Shown here piece by piece: positions 52,634 through 63,800 of a stretch of DNA of 64,000 nt. Under the pieces are notes generated by a model that was not told the origin of the DNA, ran no database searches, and was given only the letters and a program-made list of their open reading frames with translations. How positions within the stretch are numbered: the stretch's first letter is position 1; every line of letters begins with the position of its first letter. The stretch is from JBEGHD01 sp049334165. Lineage in GTDB: Bacteria; Bacteroidota; Bacteroidia; Flavobacteriales_D; Sanyastnellaceae. The stretch lies in the NCBI GenBank assembly GCA_049334165.1, contig JBEGHD010000006.1; one strand, written 5' to 3'. Position numbers and translations under genes: made by a program.

Positions 52634-54491
52634 GGCCGTAAGCTCGTTTTTTGATGCCTATTTCGGCAATTTTTGATTTCAGAGAAACGGCTTGCTCCAT
52701 TTCTTCGCAGTGATAGTAAAACAAGTTGATGCCGTAGACCAACATTGGGTAGACCATTCCCATACCTACAATTGCTGCAAAGGAGTAGAGAAGGTAAGGC
52801 ATGTCGTCCAGCAGAAAGAAGTCGGCTGGCAAATTCATGGTAACCAGCTCCAGGTTGAAGTAGAGCAATGGAGCACCTACAACGAGAATGAAAAGAAACT
52901 GTACCAGAAAGATGATAAAGTGAAGACCCATCATAAAAGGAAAATTCGATCTCAATAACTGAAGAGCTGTGTTAAACCCGCTGAAAAGAAAGATCTTTTT
53001 CTTGATGGCGGAGTAGAGCGAAAGAAGTAGGATAGGTGTCAGCAGACCAAAAGCCAGTGTGGTAAGGGACCAGTGGGGTAGATAGAAAAACAGTGAGATA
53101 ATCACTGCTGTGAGTGCAATGCTCATTCCATTCTCACGAATAAATTTTTTATAGCCGAGCTCACCTAAGCGGTGTTTTTCAAAAATGAAGATTGAAGTGC
53201 TCGTGGCCAGGAAGAAAAACAAGATGGCGAATGGAAGTAGCACCCAGTGCTCGGTGTAGGCAAAAAAGTCATTCAGCGTGGGGAAAGGAAATATTATTTG
53301 CCCGGGAGGGAGACCGTAAACGAGGTTAGTCTCGATGATTTCGTAAAAATAATTTCCGGTTCCGTAAACCAGGGCGACCAGTGCGAGAAAGCCGAGGAAG
53401 GCTGACCGAAACATTTTGCTGATTCCCTTGCGGTAGAACAAAAATAGCTCTGTGAAAATTCGCCCTACGGATTTCACTTCGTGGAGAACGAGCCTCTCGT
53501 TTTTGGTTGGTTGCAATTGCTCTTCTTCCTGGTCTTCGAGGATTCCGCGTTTTCTCAAACGGTAGGGCAGTACCACAAAGTAGCCAACGATAAAAGCTGC
53601 GCTCAATACGATTATCGCTCCGCGGAAAAAATCTGGAGTTTCGGTGTATCGAGTAGCAAAGCTTTCGATGACTGCAGCAAAAACCAAAACTGGCACCACG
53701 CCCATCATGATTCTAATGCCTCGTCTGGCAGACAAAAGAAAAGCCTGCCCGCGAGAATAGGTTCCAGGGAAAAGCAGTCCACGGCCAAGGGCTAGCCCGG
53801 CACAGCCGGCCAGCACGATACAGGAAAGTTCCAGCGTACCGTGGAGCATGATGGCGTAGAAAGATTCGAAGAACAGATCTCGTTGCACAAAGAACCAAAT
53901 GAAAGCCCCTACCATAACTGAATTGTAGAGCATGATCAAGACAGTGCCGGCAGAGAAAAATACCCCACAGACAAAGGCCAGTAGTGCAACTCGCACATTG
54001 TTGCTGGCAATCCAAATGAACATACTGATGGCGTTTCCATCTTTGTAAACGCCCATCGGGTCGCCATTTTTTATGTTTTCCTCCGTCATCGAAACGTATC
54101 TGTCCCCGAGAATGATGTTGACGAACTCGGGGTGGTAGATACTACTCATGACACCAATCCCAAAGCCAAAAACAAACAGTAGAAAGGCCAGCAGAAGTTC
54201 GTTACGAGAAAACCACATGGCTTGCGGCAGGTCTTTCATCCAAAAGGCCTTGAAGCGACCTGCCCGGTTGCTTTTCGTGCGATAGATGAGTTGGAATACC
54301 CGTTGAGCAATTCCATTCAGATATACCCTAACCGATCGGTTCGAATAGTAAGTTCTGGAGTAGGAAAGGTCATCGGTAGTTTCGATGAACAGCCGGTTGA
54401 GTTTTTCGGGATCGGTTTTATTGTCTTTGAGCGCGTGCTCAAATTCAATCCACTTGTTTTTATTTTGCTTAATGAAGTCCGTCTCCCGCAT
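52617..54491 (-). CDS. SpoIIM/stage-II-M family membrane protein
   Basis: A 624-residue polytopic membrane protein, about 10 transmembrane helices. The N-terminal domain FEHALKDNKTDPEKLNRLF and the helices around LLAFLLFVFGFGIGVMSSIY are the SpoIIM (DUF95-like) part; AIMLHGTLELSCIVLAGCAGLALG is the family signature. The C-terminal half is a second group of helices. The name is a homology label only; nothing here points to sporulation. It is the first gene of the cluster and divergent from an RDD-domain gene, 55 bases away. Confidence 0.85.
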   Translation of the reverse strand: MRETDFIKQNKNKWIEFEHALKDNKTDPEKLNRLFIETTDDLSYSRTYYSNRSVRVYLNGIAQRVFQLIYRTKSNRAGRFKAFWMKDLPQAMWFSRNELLLAFLLFVFGFGIGVMSSIYHPEFVNIILGDRYVSMTEENIKNGDPMGVYKDGNAISMFIWIASNNVRVALLAFVCGVFFSAGTVLIMLYNSVMVGAFIWFFVQRDLFFESFYAIMLHGTLELSCIVLAGCAGLALGRGLLFPGTYSRGQAFLLSARRGIRIMMGVVPVLVFAAVIESFATRYTETPDFFRGAIIVLSAAFIVGYFVVLPYRLRKRGILEDQEEEQLQPTKNERLVLHEVKSVGRIFTELFLFYRKGISKMFRSAFLGFLALVALVYGTGNYFYEIIETNLVYGLPPGQIIFPFPTLNDFFAYTEHWVLLPFAILFFFLATSTSIFIFEKHRLGELGYKKFIRENGMSIALTAVIISLFFYLPHWSLTTLAFGLLTPILLLSLYSAIKKKIFLFSGFNTALQLLRSNFPFMMGLHFIIFLVQFLFILVVGAPLLYFNLELVTMNLPADFFLLDDMPYLLYSFAAIVGMGMVYPMLVYGINLFYYHCEEMEQAVSLKSKIAEIGIKKRAYGLEKEV

Positions 54492-54546
54492 GTCCGGTAG
54501 TTCAGAATTTTTTTAGAGATTAGCTAAAATATAACTTTCAGATCAA

Positions 54547-55287
54547 ATGCAAACCATCGACATTAAGACCACTCAGAATGTGACTATTAGCTATGAGCTC
54601 GGAGGTTTGCTCGATCGGTTTCTGGCTTTTTTGATCGACATTCTCATTCTTTTTGCCGCTTCATTTTTGTTAAATCTCTTCGTTCTCTGGATTTTTATTT
54701 CCCTGGACTCCAGGCAAACTGCTGAGGTGGTTCAGTTTATTATCGCTTTCCTTCCAGTTACTTTTTACACACTCTGGATGGAGACGCTTTTTAATGGACA
54801 AACAGTAGGAAAAATGGCCCTCCGTATCAAAGTGGTGAAGCTCGATGGGAAACAACTGAACTTTACAGATTACCTAACTCGTTGGGCTTTTCGGTTTGTA
54901 GACATTTGGCTCTCACTGGGTGGTTTAGCCGCGATTTTGGTGACTTCTACAGAAAATGGTCAGAGGCTCGGAGGCTTGCTGAGCAATTCTACAGTGGTGC
55001 GTGTAAGGCCGAAGCTCAAGGTAAGTCTAAAGGATATTTTGAAAATTAACACAAAGCAAAATTACGAACCGGTTTATCCTCAGATTCGGGAATTTAGAGA
55101 AGAAGACATGCTGCTTATTAAGCAAACGGTAGATCGTTTTGATAAACACAAAAATGAAGCTCACCGCGATACCGTGAGAGAACTAAGCGAAAGAATGGCG
55201 GAGCAACTTGAGCTTGATGAAATGCCCAAGGAGCCGAAGAAGTTTTTAAAGACCTTAATAAAGGATTACATCGTTCTTACTCGTTGA
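54547..55287 (+). CDS. RDD family membrane protein
   Basis: A 246-residue protein. The RDD domain (about 15-140) starts with YELGGLLDRFLAFLIDILIL, which has the Arg-Asp-Asp positions, and has three membrane helices, with GKMALRIKVVKLDGKQLNF and TRWAFRFVDIW between them. The last 100 residues are a charged cytoplasmic helical region. RDD genes beside SpoIIM/DUF4129/MoxR are a conserved arrangement. It is divergent from that cluster and its 3' end overlaps the aroB 3' end by 11 bases on the opposite strand. Confidence 0.87.
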   Translation: MQTIDIKTTQNVTISYELGGLLDRFLAFLIDILILFAASFLLNLFVLWIFISLDSRQTAEVVQFIIAFLPVTFYTLWMETLFNGQTVGKMALRIKVVKLDGKQLNFTDYLTRWAFRFVDIWLSLGGLAAILVTSTENGQRLGGLLSNSTVVRVRPKLKVSLKDILKINTKQNYEPVYPQIREFREEDMLLIKQTVDRFDKHKNEAHRDTVRELSERMAEQLELDEMPKEPKKFLKTLIKDYIVLTR

Positions 55288-56353
55288 TCCAATTTTGAAA
55301 ACTCTCAAACTGTCTCCATGCTATTTCAAAATCTCCGATAGAAATTTCGTTGTCAATTTGAGCTTCTCCGATAGAGGAGATAAGTGTACAGTTCACTTTA
55401 CCGTTTACATTTTTCTTGTCGTGCTGCATTATCTCCCATACGTCCTGGCTGTTAAAAATTCTGCACAGAGATTCTCGAAAGTGTTTGAGTAGCAAGTTTT
55501 CGATGCGCTTACTTTCTGCATTGCTGAGGTCGAGTATTTTCTTTGACAAAAGTGTCTCTACAAACATCCCAATGGCTACAGCTTCACCATGTGATAGAGC
55601 TTCATCGCTCTCCATAGAAAGTGATTCAACGGCATGACCGATAGTGTGTCCAAAGTTTAGCTTTTTTCTTTCCCCTTTCTCGTTCGGGTCAATTTCCACG
55701 ATTGAAAGTTTCACTGATGCAGCTTCTTCTACCAATGGTGAGATTTCTGCTGGAGTCGCCTTTTTAATTTCTTCGAGCTTATGAAATAAACCCTCACGGG
55801 CAATCAAACCGTGTTTTATCATTTCTGCCAAGCCAGCTGTTAGTTCGCGTTGGGGTAAGGTTCCTAAAAACGATGACGAAATAAGAGTACACTTCGCATC
55901 TGCAAAAGTGCCGACCTGATTTTTAAAGGAGTCGAGGTCTATCCCCGTTTTACCTCCGATTGCTGCATCCACCTGACCCAGCAATGAGGTTGGAACGTTG
56001 CAAAATGCCATACCTCTTTTATAGGTAGAGGCGACAAATCCTCCCAGGTCCGAGATTACACCACCGCCTAGGTTGATCAGCATCGACTGTCGGTCAGCTC
56101 CCAGTTCCATCAGCGTGCTCCATAGCTGCGCTGCAACCTCCAAACATTTTGTTCCTTCACCAGGAGGCACTTCCAGAATTTCGATACGATCTCTGAATTC
56201 GGGAATTGATTCTGCCAAAACGGGCCAGCAATGCTTGAGTGTGTTTGAATCTGCCAAAAGGAAAATTCCGGAAACTTCGCTCAGGCCGAGATTTTTGATG
56301 TCCTTTGATAATTCCTGAGAAAAGACGACTGAATTCGTTGGGTTCACAGACAT
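55277..56353 (-). CDS. aroB: 3-dehydroquinate synthase
   Basis: Second step of the shikimate pathway: cyclises DAHP to 3-dehydroquinate using NAD and a divalent metal. The start is ATG 56353 (MSVNPTNSVVFSQEL), giving 358 residues. A 34-residue upstream extension (to 56455) is rejected: it is read from tRNA-Phe and its terminator. INLGGGVISDLGGFVASTYKRG is the NAD-binding/active-site block; GKTGIDLDSFKNQVG and KLNFGHTIGHAVE hold the metal and phosphate-site residues. The last 11 bases overlap the convergent RDD gene. Confidence 0.95.
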   Translation of the reverse strand: MSVNPTNSVVFSQELSKDIKNLGLSEVSGIFLLADSNTLKHCWPVLAESIPEFRDRIEILEVPPGEGTKCLEVAAQLWSTLMELGADRQSMLINLGGGVISDLGGFVASTYKRGMAFCNVPTSLLGQVDAAIGGKTGIDLDSFKNQVGTFADAKCTLISSSFLGTLPQRELTAGLAEMIKHGLIAREGLFHKLEEIKKATPAEISPLVEEAASVKLSIVEIDPNEKGERKKLNFGHTIGHAVESLSMESDEALSHGEAVAIGMFVETLLSKKILDLSNAESKRIENLLLKHFRESLCRIFNSQDVWEIMQHDKKNVNGKVNCTLISSIGEAQIDNEISIGDFEIAWRQFESFQNWINE

Positions 56354-56380
56354 TTGCAATTCGTTACAGGTGCAAAATAC

Positions 56381-56414
56381 AAAAGGCTGTCTTCCTGTGG
56401 AAAACAGCCTTTTT
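56381..56414 (-). terminator. Terminator after tRNA-Phe
   Basis: AGGCTGT (56384-56390) pairs with ACAGCCT (56404-56410), extended by TTCC/GGAA inside, with A/T runs on both flanks; on the minus strand it ends in a U run. Confidence 0.85.
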
Positions 56415-56426
56415 TCGATTTCGAGT

Positions 56427-56498
56427 GGTGCCACCTGGATTCGAACCAGGGACACAAGGATTTTCAGTCCTTTGCTCTACCACCTGAGCTATGGCACC
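56427..56498 (-). tRNA. tRNA-Phe (GAA)
   Basis: Minus strand, 72 bases, CCA not encoded. Acceptor GGTGCCA/TGGCACC, D arm GCTC/GAGC, anticodon arm AAGGA/TCCTT with loop CTGAAAA (anticodon GAA), T arm CCTGG/CCAGG with TTCGAAT. All arms pair fully. Confidence 0.97.
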
Positions 56499-56510
56499 GA
56501 AATGGAGGGG

Positions 56511-56539
56511 CAAATTTATAAATATTTTGTCTCGGCAAA
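56511..56539 (-). promoter_or_regulatory. Promoter of tRNA-Phe
   Basis: On the minus strand TTTG (56536-56539), a 17-base spacer, then TAAATTTG (56511-56518), 12 bases before the tRNA. Confidence 0.75.
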
Positions 56540-56590
56540 ACTGTGGGGCAACTTTTTTTCAGGAAGATTTGTAAATGCCCGATTCGCAGT

Positions 56591-57511
56591 CTATCTCGTG
56601 AATGTAATAGACCCGAATTCGTTGTCGATTTTCAGGATCGCCTCCTCTTTGGCGCTTCCAAATGTAGCTTGCCATTCAGTTTCTTTTGCCGGATCGGTGA
56701 GAGGCATGTCTTCATCTTCTTCGGGAAAGATCAGAGTACCGTAGCTCGAGTCTACATCCATTTTGTAAGAAATCGAATCGGATACTGTGATCTGGATGTC
56801 ACCAAAATCGTTGACGAGTTTCAACCAACGACAAGAGTTTGATAACTTATTTATATCTGCAGTACCATATTCGTTAATCACTTCGGTAGAGTCAGTAATT
56901 GTACCCACTTTGAGAGTTCCATACTGACTGGCGATCATATTTCCGGCAAAATTGGAAATTTCTGTTGTGCTGTGTTTTCCGGCTACTTCTGACTTGTTAA
57001 AGTTGAGGCTATCTGCGGTGAGGTCCGTGTAGTTGAACTTCAGGTCAGTCGGTCCTGAAAGAGTCGGAACGTCAACCTTACAGAAATCGAACCGGCCGAG
57101 TACGCCCACAGATTTTGGTAGCTTCACTGTGAAAGTGATGGTGAAAGGTTGCTTTTCACGCTCTTTATACTCAGCGTCCACTCGGGTCGATAGTCCGGTT
57201 TCGAGCGGACTGCTATACATATCTACAGTCAAAAGATTAAAAATTTCTTCAGCTTCAGCAGAGTCAGCTGTGAGTGCTTCAACCATGCCTTCAATGCTCA
57301 CAGCGCTACTGTCCCAGTTGACAACTTTTAATTGAGAATACTGCAAGTTGACATCGAAAAGTCCATCGGCTTCCATCTGGAAGGTCTGTTTGAAGCTTCT
57401 GGTTATCGTGGAATCGCCTTGAGCCAAACATTGGCTGTCAGTAAAGAGAAGTGCGACAACAGTGAATGCCGCAAAGAGTGAATTTTTTAATTTCAATTTT
57501 TTCATGCTCAA
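56591..57511 (-). CDS. Secreted DUF4097-like beta-rich protein
   Basis: A 306-residue exported protein with a signal peptide (KNSLFAAFTVVALLFTDSQC, ending near LAQG). The rest is a long series of short strands such as LFDVNLQYSQLKVVNWDSSA, KSVGVLGRFDFCKVDV and ITVSDSISYKMDV, a pattern like the DUF4097/DUF2807 beta-helical adhesin-like fold. The match is from pattern only. The start may be ATG 57511 or two codons later at 57505. It is monocistronic and upstream of tRNA-Phe. Function unknown. Confidence 0.6.
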   Translation of the reverse strand: MSMKKLKLKNSLFAAFTVVALLFTDSQCLAQGDSTITRSFKQTFQMEADGLFDVNLQYSQLKVVNWDSSAVSIEGMVEALTADSAEAEEIFNLLTVDMYSSPLETGLSTRVDAEYKEREKQPFTITFTVKLPKSVGVLGRFDFCKVDVPTLSGPTDLKFNYTDLTADSLNFNKSEVAGKHSTTEISNFAGNMIASQYGTLKVGTITDSTEVINEYGTADINKLSNSCRWLKLVNDFGDIQITVSDSISYKMDVDSSYGTLIFPEEDEDMPLTDPAKETEWQATFGSAKEEAILKIDNEFGSITFTR

Positions 57512-57890
57512 CTTTAGGGGTTGTGGCAGTGAAGATAATCACTTCGCATTAGTAGAGCACGAACTTGGTAGAATTTGTATTGCTAACTATTCTTAATACC
57601 ACAAAAAGAGTTAGTTGCACTCATGTTGGTTCTTGTTTGTGTGGTTAAACAATTGGTGTCGTGGAGTTAATATTTTGATCACACGGTTAATGAATAGATC
57701 AAATAATTTTGAATTTGCTTCGATGGAACACTGTAGATGGATTAGCTCAAATATTCGATGAATCACCGAATAGCATCGATATTTTAAAAATTTTTTTTTG
57801 AAACTGGATTTTATTTGCTACTTTTGAGATCCTTAAGTATGCCTTCTAAAAATTAATGTATTGTCTAATAGCCAAAAAAAATGCTTAATT
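57512..57890. other. Gap of 379 bases between divergent genes
   Basis: A/T-rich gap between the secreted-protein gene (minus) and the giant repeat gene (plus). It holds the strong promoter of the latter and a 64-base leader. I see no small gene or known RNA in it. Confidence 0.7.
57797..57826 (+). promoter_or_regulatory. Promoter of the giant secreted-protein gene
   Basis: TTTG (57797-57800), an 18-base spacer, and TACTTTTG (57819-57826). It matches the two tRNA promoters in this window. The ATG lies 64 bases downstream. Confidence 0.8.
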
Positions 57891-60800
57891 ATGAAAAAAC
57901 TTCTATTCTTATTAATGGCACTGTGTTGTGTCGTAACGGCTCGTTCCCAATTAGTTGGGATCACTGTTGAGGAGATTCCTCTGGGCGGTGAGATTGGGTC
58001 CACCGACTTCACAGGATATACGGCCTACAGGGTCTATGCCGAGCTGGAGTCGGATGACGACATCCTTACCGCGGTAGCCGCTTATGGTGTTCACCCAATG
58101 GAGGTGATGACGACCACTAGTTTTTATCAAAACCCTCAGGGGTTGCTCATCGGGGCTCAGTGTGGTTTCTTTCCTATTGTGCCAGAACTTGAATATGATA
58201 CCTATTTAACTGTAGGTGATCCATGTGCAAGTGGTATTCAGGAGGTTCCTGGTGAAGGGACTGTAGGAAGTCCGTTTGCACCATTCGAAAACAACGGTGA
58301 GAGCCTTGTTATGGATGACGGTGCATGGTTCGGTACTCCTGGTAATCCAAATCTCACAAACAATGAGAACAACCAAATCATGTTGGGTCAATTCGTAACT
58401 GATGGTGAATTCAGCTACAAGATCAACGTTCAGGTATTGAATGGTGGTATTGGTGGTCCTGAAGGAAGCCTTCGTTATGTTTGGGAAAACCCAATTAATG
58501 AAGAAGGTCAGGGTTATGAAGAGATCGATGGTTCACAGCTTGGATGTATTTACCCAATTCCTGCTCAGGTAGAGGGTTGTACAGTTGAAGCGGCTTGTAA
58601 CTACGATCCGGCAGCGACTATTGACGATGGGTCTTGTATCATTGTTGATGGAGGTGTTATCTCAACAGATGACGCTACAACTATTTGTGCTGGTGACGGA
58701 ATTGCAGATGAGATCAACGTAACACTTGAAGGAGCTGAAGGTCCTAACACAGCATGGGTAATTACAGACGAAGATGGAAACATCCTTGATCTTCCTGCTG
58801 CACCGCCTTTTGATTTTGAAGGTGCTGAGCCAGGAACTTGCCTCATTTGGAACCTGTCGTTTGACGATGGGCTCGTAGGAGCTGAAGTTGGTTTGAATGC
58901 GAACGACCTCGAAGGTTGCTTCGATCTTTCAGAACCAATTGCTGTAGTTCGTGAGCAAGCTGGATGTACAGATCCAGAGGCGTCTAATTATGACGAAAAC
59001 GCTCAGTGTGACGATGGTTCATGTGTATTCCCAGTAGAAGGGTGTACAGATGAAACAGCTTGTAACTACGATCCAGAAGCGGATGTAGATGACGGGTCTT
59101 GTGTTATCGTTAACGGAGGTCAAATCTCGACAGAAAGCGAAACAACAATTTGCGCTGGTGACGGTGTTGCCGATCCGATTGACGTTACTCTAGAAGGAGC
59201 TGAAGGTCCTAACATGGCTTGGGTTATCACCGATGCCGATGGAAACATTCTTGCACTTCCAGAAGGATCGCCATTTGATCTTGAAGGAGCTGGTGCGGGT
59301 ACTTGCCTGATCTGGCACCTGTCATTTGATGACGGTCTAGTAGGAGCTGAAGTTGGAGAGAATGCAAACGACCTCGAAGGTTGTTTCGATCTTTCAAACC
59401 CAATTACAGTTGTTCGCGAACAAGCTGGATGTACGGATGAAGAAGCTTTGAACTTCGATCCGGAAGCAGTATGTGGTGACAACGAAGAGCTTTGTGAATA
59501 CGAAGTTGTTGGGCCAGAAAACGATGAGTGCGAAGGCGCTGTTGAAATTTTGGTTGATGGCGGTGCAACTGCCGGAGATAACAGCGAAGCTACAGGCGGA
59601 GGACCAGAAGGATCATGTTTCTTTGACTCTGCTGATTTAGCGGAGAATGATGTATGGTTCTTCTTTGTGGCTCCTGAAGAAGGAGATGTAATCATTGAGA
59701 CATTTGCTGGTACTAATAGCGACACTCAAGTAGCGGTTTACGATGCTTGTGGTGGAGTTGAAGTAGCTTGTGATGATGACGGTGGGAATTTTGATGACCA
59801 CGGTGGATCATTCATGTCTGTTGCAGAGCTTCTCTGCGGTGACTACATTCCAGGAGAAACTTATTACGTTCAGGTAGATGGCTACGGAGCTGAAGCAGGA
59901 ACTTTCGATATTACAGTTTCTACTCAAGCTGTAGAAGGATGTACAGATCCAGAAGCACTCAACTTTGAAGAGTGTGCTACAATCGATGACGAATCTTGTA
60001 TTTACGACATCCCAGGATGTACAGATGAGAATGCCTTAAACTATGATCCAGAGGCGACTTCAGATGATGGTTCATGTGTTCTTCCAGCTTGTGATTCAGA
60101 GCCTATTGCTGAAGAATACTGCTACGGAAATAACGAAGACGGGATTTTCGCAGTTTACCAATCAAATGAGTCAGGAACTCCTATCTCAATCATTTTCAAC
60201 TCAGGCTCACTAGAGTCATGCTGTGATGATATTATCATCTATGATGGTCAGGATGCATCTGCACCTGTACTATTTAGTGGTTCAGGAGACCTCACAGGAT
60301 TGGTTTTAGAGGCTACTGGAGATTATATCTCATTAGCGGTTGATTCTGATGGATCAGTTTCTTGCGATAGCGGTTCATCCTCTGGTCAAACTTTTGAATA
60401 CGAGGTTTACTGTGGATCTGCTATCGTACCTGGTTGTACAAATGAAGAAGCTGTGAACTATAACCCAGATGCAACTGAGGACGATGGTTCATGCGTGATT
60501 GCAGCCTGTGATACCGAGCCAGTTTCGGCTACGTACTGCTATGGAAACAGCGAGAATGATATTTTCGCCACGTACGAGTCAAACGCAGCTGGTGTTCCTA
60601 TGGTAATTGAGTTCATCGCGGGCTCTCTTGAGTCATGCTGCGATGATATCATTATTTACGATGGAGCTACTTCAGATGACCCTGTACTATTTAGTGGTAC
60701 TGGAGACATTTCTGGTCTTGTCGTAGAATCAACTGGCGACTTTATTTCGATTGCCGTAGATTCTGACGGATCAGTATCATGTGTTTCAGGTTCTTCTTCT

Positions 60801-63800
60801 GGACAAACATTTGAATATAATGTATACTGCGGATCTCTCCTTGAAGCAGAGCCTTGTGAAGAAGGAGAAAACTCGTATAATGTTTCAGTTGGAGGCGGAA
60901 GCTTCGCAAGTGAAGTTAGCTGGACACTTTCTGACGATGAAGGAAACGAAGTTCTTTCAGGAGGTGCACCGTATAATGAGGATGTTTGCCTCGCTGACGG
61001 TTGCTACCAACTATCTCTAGAAGACTCTTTCGGAGATGGATGGAACGGAAACGACCTTGTAATTACTAATGAAGAAGGTGACGAACTATATAATGTAACT
61101 CTTGAAGACGGTGAAGGGCCAGAAATCATTCTTACTCCAATCGGTGGAACAGCTGAGGAACTCGGTTGTGAAATTGAAGGATGTACTGATGAAGAAGCTC
61201 TGAACTACAATCCAGATGCTACTGAAGACGATGGTTCTTGTGAGTACCCTGTAGACAATAACGACTGTGATGGAGCGATTGCTCTTGCTACAGACGGTAT
61301 TGCTGTAGAGGGAGACAACACGCTATCGACTGCTAGCGATGCGCCTGCAGGTGACTGCTGGTTCGGTGGCGATGAGGTAGATAACGACATATGGTATAGC
61401 TTCGTAGCTCCGGAAGGTGGAGATGTAATCATCGAAACTTTCGAGCTTGATGTAGATGGTGCTAATGGCGATACTCAACTACAAGTTTTCGAAAGTTGTG
61501 ATGCTGAAGCGTCAATTGCTTGTGATGATGACAGTGGTGAAAGCTTGATGTCACAAATCGTATTGACTTGTGAAGATTACGTGCCAGGTGAGACTTACTA
61601 CATCCAGGTTGATGGATGGAATGGTGAAGTAGGTCCATTCGAGATCTCAATCACTCTTGACCAACCAAACGGACTTGGAGTAGCGTGCCCTGAAGATGCA
61701 GTAGCAGAATGTGGAGGTGACCTTTCACCTGAAGCTCTTGGAGAGCCACTTACTGATAACTGCGCAGGTCTTGAGTACTCTTACGAAGATGAAATCATCG
61801 AAGGTGATTCTAACTGCTCTTACTCAATTGAACGTACGTTCTTTGTGGTAGGACCTACCGGTGAAGAAACAACTTGTGTTCAAAATATCTCTGTTCTTGA
61901 TACTGAAGGACCAGTATTCCCAGAGCTTGAAGACATCACAGTTTCTTGTATCGAAGATGTTCCTGCTCAAGAGCCGCTAGTAGCGGTAGACGAATGCTCA
62001 GGAAATGAGTACGAAGGAGATATCTTCGAAAGCGAAACAGGATTCCCAATTGATAGCTGTGTACTTTCAGTTGCCGAAGGACTCGGTGCTGACTGGGCAG
62101 TTTGGTTGCCATCATTGGCTCAAGCCGGACTTGCAGAAAGCGCAAACTTCAACTGGGTAGACGGTGGTACTTTCATTGCTTACAATGATGGTACAGCTCA
62201 TATTTATGGTACAGTAGAAAACGAGATTGATCCTAACCAATCATTCGAAGTTTCAATCTGGTTAGAAAATGCAGCTACTTGGTCTGAGTGGAGCGCCCTA
62301 GGACGTTCGTACAAAGACGATGCTAACCTGGCAGGAACTAACTACGAAGATTGGACTTACTACGAGTTGGTCAACGGATTCTCAACCCTTACTGGTACCA
62401 ACGATTACGCTGGTAACAACCTATACCTCGAGCACATGCCTGCCGATTACTACTTCGGATGGCAGTGTGGATTGGCGGCTAACAACAAAAACGCCAATGA
62501 AGGTCTAAGTGGATGGTTTACTTACACGGGTGTTGTAGGTGGAGAGCTTGTTGAAGGTCACGGTGACGTGAACGTTGACAAAGAATGCGAAACACCAAAC
62601 AATCAACCTGACTGCGTTAACGACACAGAAGTAACTTACTTCTGGAGAGCGATTGACGATTGCGGTAACGAAACCATCGCAAGCCAGACAATTACAGTAT
62701 CTGACGAAATCGGACCTGAGTTCACTGTGTTCCCAGAAGACGTTACAGTTGAATGTGACGAACTTCCGGTACCATTGTTCGAAGGTGTTGAAGCAGTTGA
62801 TAACTGCATTGGAGATGTTTCTATCGAATACGTAGGTGAAGAGCAAGATGGAGAAGGATGTGAGTACACTATTACTCGCACCTGGATTGCTGAAGATGAG
62901 TGTGGAAACGCTACTATCTTCGAGCAAGTAATTACTGTTGTTGACACAACTGCTCCTGAATTCACTTTCGTACCAGAAGATGCAACTTACGAATGCAGCG
63001 ATGAATTCGATCCAGGAATGGCAGAAGCCACTGATAACTGCTCTGAAAACGTATCTATTACGGTTGAAGAGTCTGTAGAAGGTGACGGATGTACAGATAT
63101 CCTAACTCGTGTATTCACTGCTGATGACGGTTGCGGAAACACAGCAACAGCTACTCAGACGATCACGCTTGTTGATACTACAGCTCCAGTTATCGAATTG
63201 GACGGTGTAGATATCACAGCTGAGTGTGGTCAAACAGATATGGCATTTGCTTCAGCTACAGATAACTGCAACGAAGTAACCCTTACATGGGAAGATCAAC
63301 TTCAGTCAGGTGGATGTGTAGGAGTACTCGTTCGTACTTACACTGCGGATGACGGATGTGGAAACACATCAACTGCTACTCAGTACATTACTCTTGAGGA
63401 CAACGAAGCACCAGTGCTTAACGGAGTTCCTGAAGATATGACTGTAGAATGTGACGAAATCCCAGAAGCACCTGTTGTAACGGCAGTAGATGCTTGTGAA
63501 GGTGAAGTTGAAGTGAACGTATCAGAGGAAATCATCGAAGGTGACTGCCCAGAAAACTACACTATCGTGTGGACATGGACAGCAAGCGACCTTTGTGAGA
63601 ACTCTGTAGAAGCATCTGCTTCACTTACAGTTCAAGATACTACAGACCCAGAGTTTGTAGAGTTCCCAGAAGATATGACAGTTGAATGTGACGAGGAATT
63701 GGGCGAGCCTGTATTCCCAGTTGCAACTGACAACTGTGATGAAGAAGTGGAAATTGAACTTACAGAAACAGAAGAGCCAGGTGATTGCCCTAACAGCTAC

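Noticed and set aside
52617..54491. A sporulation system
   Set aside because: SpoIIM homology is only a family label; no other sporulation genes are present, and the MoxR/DUF58/RDD neighbourhood is usual in non-sporing Bacteroidota.
56354..56455. 34-residue N-terminal extension of aroB
   Set aside because: It is read from tRNA-Phe and its terminator; the normal AroB start is ATG 56353.
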